Translations under genes and position numbers: made by a program
Notes under the pieces: model-generated
What the model was told of the DNA's origin: nothing
Database searches by the model: none
What the model saw: only the letters and a program-made list of their open reading frames with translations
From: Chlamydomonas sphaeroides
Lineage: Eukaryota; Chlorophyta; Chlorophyceae; Chlamydomonadales; Chlamydomonadaceae
NCBI GenBank assembly: GCA_001662425.1
Contig: BDDC01002321.1
Location: forward strand, 3,757 to 14,163
Direction of reading: 5' to 3'
DNA: 10,407 bases
Shown here: in pieces, positions 1 to 5,553 of the stretch
Numbering within the stretch: position 1 is the stretch's first letter
Layout: each line of letters starts with the position of its first letter

Positions 1-243
1 CTCTCGCAACGAACCGCAGGCGCCGTCGCACCCGCGGAGCGCGGCAAGCGCCCTGCGGTGTACATGGAGGAAGCCGGTGCTGGCGTGAAGGCGCGCCGCG
101 TGCTTGTTGAGTCCCTGCTGCATGACAATGTGCCGGCGGGGATCAAGCCCGTGAAGGGGCACAAGGCGGCCATGGCTCCTTGCCGCGGCACGGACGCGAC
201 CGCGGTGGGCGGCGGTCCGGCGACAAGAGGCACGGGCAAATGA
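1..243 (+). CDS. Unidentified upstream gene, 3' end only (partial)
   Basis: Frame 1 is open from the first base of the window to TGA at 241-243, giving 80 residues. The start lies outside the window, or an exon may begin at 20 after a CAG at 17-19. The predicted C-terminus has a mixed-charge segment (from about residue 22: MEEAGAGVKARRVLVESLL) and ends in a Gly/Ala/Thr-rich stretch. I do not recognise the family. Support is circumstantial: the codons mostly end in G or C, and a TGTAA occurs about 250 bases after the stop, a normal distance for a volvocine 3' UTR. In DNA this GC-rich, an open frame of this length can also arise by chance, so it may not be coding. Confidence 0.4.
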   Translation, partial: LSQRTAGAVAPAERGKRPAVYMEEAGAGVKARRVLVESLLHDNVPAGIKPVKGHKAAMAPCRGTDATAVGGGPATRGTGK

Positions 244-471
244 GCATGCGCGGCGGGCTTGGGTGGGGGTTTGGGGGACTTTGGCGGAGGCGGCTGGGGC
301 TGGCTGACTGCGCCTTGACGAGGCCGATGGCAAGGCAGGGGACCTGTCTTGACCTGCATGCATGCATAGGTCAGGTAGATAACGCATATGTATGTACGGT
401 TGCACGCAATGCTGCTGGTGCCGCATGCATGCTGCGGCTGGGCCGTGCGGCGCGCGGATGGGCCGGACGCT

Positions 472-581
472 ATCGACCCTATCGGGTCGATCGATGTAAC
501 CCGATGGGTTATCACTCTGGTATCGGGTTGAGCCAATTGGAAAGTGATAATCGGGTGATTGCCCATAATTGTCCGATTATC
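472..581. repeat. Cluster of small perfect inverted repeats sharing ATCGGGT
   Basis: Four perfect inverted repeats are packed into 110 bases. ATCGACCC (472-479) pairs with GGGTCGAT (484-491), loop 4. TAACCC (497-502) pairs with GGGTTA (506-511), loop 3. TTATCACT (509-516) pairs with AGTGATAA (543-550). GATAATCGG (546-554) pairs with CCGATTATC (573-581). The heptamer ATCGGGT recurs at 481-487, 522-528 and 550-556, and inverted at 499-505. Several pairings compete for the same bases. It could be the remnant of a small non-autonomous element, a protein-binding array, or structured 3' UTR RNA. No target-site duplication was established. Confidence 0.6.
495..499 (+). terminator. Candidate poly(A) signal TGTAA for the upstream gene
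   Basis: TGTAA is the usual polyadenylation signal of Chlamydomonas and relatives. This copy is 252 bases after the TGA at 241-243 and directly follows a perfect hairpin (472-479 with 484-491). It fits the 3' end of the partial gene at the left edge. A five-base match is weak evidence alone. Confidence 0.35.
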
Positions 582-828
582 GTACCCCCCACTGCCGTAG
601 GGATAGCAGGGGTGAGCCGAGCCCGGACCCCTTTGCCGCCGTCCGCTCGCCACCCTCTCCTCGCTCATCGGCAATCTAGACGCCTGCGGGCAGAGACATG
701 CATGTAGGACTCCAGCTCTGCGCTCCAATATGCTGCATGATGCTAATTCGCGCTGTTCGTTACGCCGTCCATGTGGCCATGCATACTCGCCGCCGCATGA
801 CCGCCGAGCTGCTCCTGCAGCGAAAGCG

Positions 829-836
829 TTTAAAAA
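829..836 (+). promoter_or_regulatory. Possible TATA-like element upstream of CAP gene A
   Basis: TTTAAAAA is a short A/T run in otherwise GC-rich DNA, about 240 bases before the ATG at 1076. If used, it would give a 5' UTR of roughly 210 bases. No equivalent was found at the same place upstream of gene B, so this is weak. Confidence 0.2.
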
Positions 837-998
837 GATAAAGACACAAGACTCGGTGGTGAGCTTCCTGTGGAAGGCGCCTGCTGGCGAGCAAGCCGGC
901 TGCCATTCGGCTGCGAGGGGCTGCGTTTCCGAAGCTGCGTCACGAAGGACCGGACCCGGTCGACGCGACCCATTTCTATGCAAGCGCGCCCCGGTATA

Positions 999-1075
999 CT
1001 ACATACTTGTCAGCGGCGACTCATGCGATACTGGCAAACACTTGTCCTACAGCAGCACTGAGTCGCGTACGTACG
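999..1075 (+). promoter_or_regulatory. Leader of CAP gene A, conserved upstream of gene B, with an upstream ORF
   Basis: Three blocks match the leader of gene B. CTACATACTTGT at 999-1010 matches 11 of 12 bases at 5463-5474. The block at 1028-1041 matches 12 of 14 at 5492-5505. The block at 1050-1074 matches 20 of 25 at 5514-5538. An upstream frame with ATGs at 978 and 1023 stops at TGA 1059-1061, 14 bases before the main ATG. Whether the blocks are promoter or 5' UTR depends on the unknown transcription start. Confidence 0.5.
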
Positions 1076-2950
1076 ATGTCCCTACGGCGTTTCTGCTTAC
1101 TACCTTTCCTGGCCTCGCTGTGCATTGCCGCGCTCCTTGCGCCTAGCTGCCATGCCTGCAATGATGGGGCGGTGGCGCTGCAACTCCACAACGAGTACCG
1201 CGCTCGCCATGGCGCTCCGCCCATGACCTGGAGCAGCTCGCTCGCCAGCTCATCGCAGCGATGGGCCAACGTGCTGGCTGCGAGTGGCTGCGGGCTAGAG
1301 CACTCGACAGGCAACTATGGCGAGAACCTGGCGATGGCGTGGGGCTCCGCTGGCAGCGGCCCGCCATCGTGCACCGACGCCACGCGGCGCTGGTAAGACA
1401 CGCACGGCGGCGACCAGCGACCCACCCGGACCCTTGTGACCGGACCTACCTGATATGCGACGCCAGCCATACCTCATGGCAATTCTGGCCAAGGGGAAGC
1501 TCTGGACCTAACGTTGGTCCTCGCATGCCCACCCAGAGCGCGCTGAGGCCTCTCTGGGCCAGGGGAAGCTCTGGACCTAACGTTGGTCCTCGCATGCATG
1601 CCCACCCAGAGCGCGCTGAGGCCTCTCCCCTGCTCTGGGCCATGCGGGGCTTGCCCCCGCTGCTTACGACCACGTACCCACCCCAATGCTGCCCGGATCT
1701 CCTTCCCCGTACGCAGGTATGACGAGATCAAAATTTACCGCTGGACGAGCACCCCCTACGACAGCAACCGTGGCCTCATGGTCGGCCACTTCACCCAGGT
1801 ATGGGCAGGTTCCGGCTTCCGGGTTGGGGTGCGCGGCGGCAGCGGCCAGCGATGGGGCGGGGAGCGGAGAGCACGGTCGGGCGGGGCCACTAGATGGAAG
1901 GGACGGGGCCATCCACATGCCGCTACACACCGGCGGGGAATCAACTGCGCCGCACTGCGGCAACCAGCACTTGCTGCATACCGGCGTTACCTGCGAGAAG
2001 GGGGCCGCCAGCTGGAACGAAGGCGTGCCCCAGCAGGTAAAAGGCCACCGGCGGCAACCGCCCAGCAGCCAGCAGCAGCCCAGGGTCTGCACCCGCAGGC
2101 TGGCCCCTGGGCGAGCTCACCCCTCTGTCTATCTGCCATGTACTCACGGGACTCCTGCCCTTCTTTCCCCCCGCCTCCCCCCGCAGGTGGTCTGGCGCTC
2201 CACCACGCAGCTGGGATGTGCGGGCGCCAACGGCAACGGCGGCAAGTGCCGCGTCGAGGTGCGTGCGGGCCGTGGGGCCAGCCGCCGCATGGCAGTGGAA
2301 GGCCGCTGGCTGGAATCTGAAGGCCACCGCCATATGCATCGTCGTCGCCCGTTTCTTCGTTCTGACTGCATCTGGCCCGTTACCCGGCACGCTGTTGCCT
2401 TCATTATCTCGCCCCGACCTGCGAACCCACCCGACCGCCCTCTTCCTCCCCTTGCATTCCCCACGCACGCCCTCCTCCCTTTAGGTGTGCCAGTACTCGC
2501 CCCCCGGTAACGTCATGGGCAACGACTGGTGGCGAGCCAACGTGCTGCCGCTCAGCAGCAACGGCAACCGCTCGCCGCCACCGCCGCCGCCGTCGACGTC
2601 GTCCCGCCGTCCGCCGCCGCCGGGCCGCCGGCTCCTGCGTTCGCCGCCGCCGTCGCCCCCGCCGCCGCCTCCCAGCCCGCCTCGTGAGTCACCGCACCGC
2701 CAGCGCGCAAGGGGCAACGAAGCGCCCATAACCCGCCCTGATGCTGCCGTCACGTTGGCTCCGTGCTGTTGCCTGACCCCGGCCGCGCCCCCCTCTATCT
2801 GTCATCTACCCCGCAGCTCCGCCGCCGCCCGACTACGACTACCAGCCCGAGGATTACGACTACCAGGGGGAGGACTATGAATATCAGGGGGAGGATTATG
2901 ACTACGACTATGACTACGACTATGACTACCAGCGGAGGTACCGCCGGTGA
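1076..2950 (+). CDS. CAP gene A: secreted CAP/SCP (PR-1-like) protein with Arg/Pro spacer and Asp-Tyr tail; five exons
   Basis: Exons: 1076-1392, 1717-1798, 2187-2258, 2485-2683, 2817-2950. They total 804 bases (267 residues). All introns are GT-AG and the phases are 2, 0, 0, 1. ATG 1076 is chosen because this frame has no earlier ATG and a signal peptide follows directly (residues 1 to about 27, ending SCHA). The CAP domain (about 30-180) keeps the family's metal-binding/active-site tetrad: His76, Glu83 in GENLA, Glu109 in WYDEI, His130 in GHFTQ. GHFTQVVWRST fits CRISP signature 1; CQYSPPGN approximates signature 2. Cysteines 72, 99, 144, 154 and 159 could form disulfides. Residues 187-228 are Ser/Pro/Arg-rich, resembling hydroxyproline-rich wall proteins. 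Residues 229-267 are a DY-rich tail with 13 Tyr and 15 Asp/Glu. Secretion to the wall or matrix is likely; the molecular activity is unknown. A tandem paralogue lies 2.6 kb downstream. Confidence in the family is high; exon 5 rests on matching splice sites and phase in both copies. Confidence 0.88.
1393..1716 (+). other. Intron 1 of CAP gene A (324 bases)
   Basis: It begins GTAAGACACG, like intron 1 of gene B, and ends CGTACGCAG, which is also shared. Most of the middle differs from gene B and holds a tandem duplication private to gene A. Reading through the donor gives TGG-TAA, so intron retention would stop translation right after Trp106. Confidence 0.85.
1492..1641. repeat. Two-copy tandem repeat of about 69 bases inside intron 1 of gene A
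   Basis: Copy 1 is 1492-1560 (69 bases). Copy 2 is 1561-1641 (81 bases) and differs mainly by a 4-base ATGC insertion and an 8-base insertion near its end. Both contain GGACC and GGTCC arms around AACGTT (1504-1520 and 1573-1589), an imperfect palindrome. Gene B lacks the repeat, so it arose after the gene duplication or was lost in B. Confidence 0.9.
1799..2186 (+). other. Intron 2 of CAP gene A (388 bases), 3' part nearly identical to gene B
   Basis: It starts GTATGGGCAG and ends in a long pyrimidine tract plus CCGCAG. Its last 95 bases (2092-2186) differ from the corresponding 95 bases of gene B (6817-6911) at only three positions. The block around 1975-2020 is also clearly alignable with gene B. 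Confidence 0.85.
2259..2484 (+). other. Intron 3 of CAP gene A (226 bases)
   Basis: The donor is GTGCGTGCGGG and the acceptor is CCTTTAG. The donor side and the pyrimidine-rich end are alignable with intron 3 of gene B. The middle differs and is about 120 bases shorter. Confidence 0.8.
2684..2816 (+). other. Intron 4 of CAP gene A (133 bases)
   Basis: The donor GTGAGTCACCGCACCGCCAG is almost identical to gene B's; the acceptor is CTACCCCGCAG. It splits a proline codon (phase 1) at the junction between the Pro-rich spacer and the DY-rich tail, so the tail is encoded by its own exon in both paralogues. Confidence 0.8.
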
Positions 2951-3289
2951 TGCCTGGATTACTGGTCGGCACCACCGGGAGGATGGATAGCACTCTGCGT
3001 GGGATGGTGAGAATACTTGCGTAGCTCATCATGCGGGCGTGACACATGCCGACGCAGTTGATGATAAACTAGAACGAAGTCAAAGAAGGAATACCAGTTG
3101 TATGCGGCAGGCAGGCGTGTGTAGCATAAATTGCTTGATGAGAAACGTTTGTTATGCTGCTTCACACGGTGTGATGTCGTATTCGATTATTGATGTGCTG
3201 TGTGTGCGTTGCGTTTGTCAGACCCACCGGGCTAGATGATGCGTGGGTGCGCTTGCAGCGTGTGCAAGACACGTTCCAGCAATAAACAT

Positions 3290-3360
3290 GACGTGCTGGG
3301 GTGCAGCGCCCGGAGCCGTGGATGCATTGATGACGTGCGTGACGTGACGTGGCGGACGTG
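3290..3360. repeat. Cluster of five GACGTG motifs
   Basis: GACGTG occurs at 3290-3295, 3332-3337, 3341-3346, 3346-3351 and 3355-3360. Three sit in TGACGTG context, an ACGT core of the kind bound by bZIP factors in plants. An AATAAAAG follows at 3366-3373. Binding and function are not shown. Confidence 0.5.
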
Positions 3361-4206
3361 CGTACGAATAAAAGCCGCCTGCACGGGATCGCTGTACCAG
3401 CCGACTTGGGTGCGTGAGAGCACGCAGGGACACGCGGCCACACGCCGACAGCCTCACCCCCTCCTATCTCACGGTGGCGGAGGCAGGTGGTCCTAGACCC
3501 TGGACGCCCCGCCCCCTTCATTCACCCTAGGCGGCCCCGCCCCAGGGTACTTATTTCTATTTCTATTTCCACGCCGACAGCAGGCGGCGGGGCTTGCCAG
3601 GCAGGTTGCTACGTGGGTGGTGGGTGCTCGGCAGGCAGGTTGCGCGCGGCCGTGCGTGAAGGTCAAGCTGGGCCAAAAGGGCCAACGTCAGTGATGGATC
3701 CCATGGATCCAGTGGGGCCGGTGCTGGCCGCATCAGCCCTGCTGGGGCGGTATGCCTGGGCCCCGGCGGGGCGCCCGCCCCCGTGGCGTGCGGCGGGTGG
3801 GGCTGCGGCCGCCTGTAGCAGCGAAGCGACAGCGCAGCAGCAGACCCGCGAACGCACCACCGCAGGCGACATGTATGCCCCGCGGCCGGGCACCGGCACC
3901 GGCTCCGCCACGCTGCTTGCAGCACATTGCCCAGCCATCTCGGTGCGGTGTTCGTTGGGCTCATGGTGCGGTTGTGAACTACGAAACCTGCCGTGGAGGG
4001 GAGGGCCATCCCAGCCCTCATATCACGACACACAGCGTGCAAGGCAGACTCGAGCCAAGCGCGCAGCACTAATCGAGATGCAGGCACTGCAGCTGGCTGG
4101 GCAACCTTGCATTCCTCCACGAGGCCTCAGGCTGTGATCCTGGGGCGAACTGGGTTGTTGCGTTGGAAGCTAGACCTTGCCGCACGTAAACGGGGCAATG
4201 AAAGCG

Positions 4207-4211
4207 TGTAA
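4207..4211 (+). terminator. Candidate poly(A) signal TGTAA for CAP gene A
   Basis: This is the first TGTAA on the plus strand after the gene A stop at 2950, giving a 3' UTR of about 1.26 kb if used. That is long but within the range seen in volvocine algae. A non-TGTAA site nearer the stop, such as around AATAAA 3281-3286, is possible. Confidence 0.25.
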
Positions 4212-5032
4212 CCGCCGCGACAACCGCCGCGCGCTGTCGAGCCGAGCACCTGCTGTGCTCCTGCCTGCCTGTCGCTGGACGGGTAGGGTGGCGGGCGCTC
4301 GACCGCGTATCATACGCAGGCGGGCAACAGCAGACGGCCCCGCTGCAATAGCGGTAGGTGGAGACAAGAAGGAGCATTTGGCTAAACATATGCTCTGGGG
4401 AGGGCTGTCCCCGAGAGGCGCTCCACTCCATCCCACCCCTTGACTGTAGAACCCGCGTAGAACTCAGTCTAAGTCCTTCCAACCTGCGGCCTGGTCCTCC
4501 GCGTCACTACTAACGTACATCCACGGGCAGATAGAGGGCAGCAGCGCAGTGCCGCAGCCCCTGCCTCCCTGATCCCCGCCGACCCCGCCGGCCCCGTCAG
4601 CATGTCCTAGTAGTAGCGTCAGGTCTTGGCTTCATCTATTTTACGGAAACTCGCCACCATTTCCCCCCGTGTTGGACGGCTTTTTACTTTAGGACCAGCG
4701 TGGGAGTCAATGAACGAAGGGTGCCTGAGATAGAGAACCGCCAGTATTGGCAGCAGCCCGGGGACTGTAAGACTAGGCCGGTCAGCGCCTTGATCCAGTT
4801 GAAGGTGTAGATTCGGGGAACGGCTTGGAGTCTTGCGCGCGTGCGCGGTAAGCTAGTTGGACGGCGCGCGCGGATGGACGGATCGATCCCCGCTGCCCAG
4901 GCAGGCCGCCTGGGTAACGAACGTCATGACAGGGCAGGGTCGAGCGACGGCGGCAGCCAGGGCGCTGTATATGCAGGTGCTGCTGCTGGCGCAGGGCAGC
5001 TACGGCGGGAGCGGCGGCGGCGGGGCGGATGA

Positions 5033-5143
5033 TGCCGGGACAGCCCGATGCCGGGACACGGCGCGCCCAAGCAGATAAAATTCGTAACGGCTCTGCCGGG
5101 ACAAGGAGGGTGCCGTGACATGGCGACTATATGTGCCGGGACA
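5033..5143. repeat. TGCCGGGACA motif array upstream of CAP gene B
   Basis: Exact copies lie at 5033-5042, 5049-5058, 5094-5103 and 5134-5143. A one-mismatch copy, TGCCGTGACA, lies at 5111-5120. Start-to-start spacings are 16, 45, 17 and 23 bases. All are in the same orientation and end about 410 bases before the gene B ATG. I found no copy upstream of gene A. This could be a regulatory array or a decayed minisatellite. Confidence 0.6.
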
Positions 5144-5462
5144 GGGACCCCTTCAGAAAGCAGCAGCCCTGACGCATGCACGAAACCGCTGCATGTGTGT
5201 AGCTAGGCGTGTTGGCTGCGCGCTTCCGGTCGCGGCGGATATGCGAGGCCGTACGTATGGCCGTGCAGCTGCAGAGGTGGCCCAACAGCGCGAGCTCACA
5301 GGCTTGTAGAGGAATAAGATCTAATTGTTATTGACGAGCGGCGCGCGCGGAGCAAACCGGCCTTCGCGCGGTTCACTGTGAAACTGCACGCACGTATGAA
5401 GAACCGGATCCGCCGTTCATTTGGAGTGAGCCCTTCGCACACCCTGATCGCCCCTGCGCACA

Positions 5463-5553
5463 CTGCATACTTGTAAGTGACTGTCCATATGACACTGGCA
5501 AGCACGCGCTGTGCAGCAGCGTAGAGTCGAGTACATACGTAGCATAAAGTAAG
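5463..5553 (+). promoter_or_regulatory. Leader of CAP gene B, conserved with gene A, with an upstream ORF
   Basis: It contains the counterparts of gene A's three conserved blocks at 5463-5474, 5492-5505 and 5514-5538. A short upstream frame runs from ATG 5489 to TAG 5522-5524 (11 residues), ending 29 bases before the main ATG. Gene A has an upstream frame in a similar position but in a different register, so the encoded peptides are not conserved. The region has about 16 extra bases next to the start compared with gene A. Confidence 0.5.

Larger units (their letters stand above)
244..1075. other. Gene-poor stretch: 3' flank, inverted-repeat cluster, upstream region of CAP gene A
   Basis: No convincing gene lies here. 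It holds the candidate TGTAA at 495-499, clustered inverted repeats at 472-581, several ATGCAT-type palindromes (about 355-366 and 693-705), a possible TATA-like TTTAAAAA at 829-836, and a leader just before gene A that is conserved upstream of gene B. Open frames of up to about 175 codons in this stretch lack family resemblance and are read as chance openings. Confidence 0.6.
2951..5553. other. Long gene-poor interval between the two CAP genes
   Basis: This 2.6 kb presumably holds the 3' UTR of gene A and the upstream region of gene B. The first TGTAA after gene A's stop is at 4207-4211; another is at 4766-4770; AATAAA occurs at 3281-3286. Other contents are a GACGTG cluster (3290-3360), a short TTTCTA repeat near 3550-3568, a repeated GGCAGGTTGC (about 3600 and 3635), and a TGCCGGGACA array (5033-5143). 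An open frame on the plus strand from the first ATG at 3694 to 4137 (147 codons) has no recognisable domain and competes with open frames on the other strand. I do not call a gene here. Confidence 0.6.

Noticed and set aside
1007..1075. Longer N-terminus for CAP gene A from position 1007
   Set aside because: The codon at 1007 is TTG. The first ATG in frame is 1076, and a signal peptide starts there, as in gene B.
1474..1731. Minus-strand frame with internal peptide repeats
   Set aside because: The peptide repeat is just the translation of the intronic 69-base tandem repeat.
2485..2880. Unspliced continuation of exon 4 of gene A as a separate protein
   Set aside because: It reads through a good GTGAGT donor that is matched in gene B. 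The spliced frame gives the conserved DY tail instead.
3281..3286. AATAAA as the poly(A) signal of gene A
   Set aside because: Chlamydomonadalean genes mainly use TGTAA. It is kept only as an alternative and not called as a feature.
3487..4137. 216-codon plus-strand frame as a gene
   Set aside because: It begins with GTG, its first ATG is at 3694, it has no domain, and an equally long frame lies on the opposite strand.
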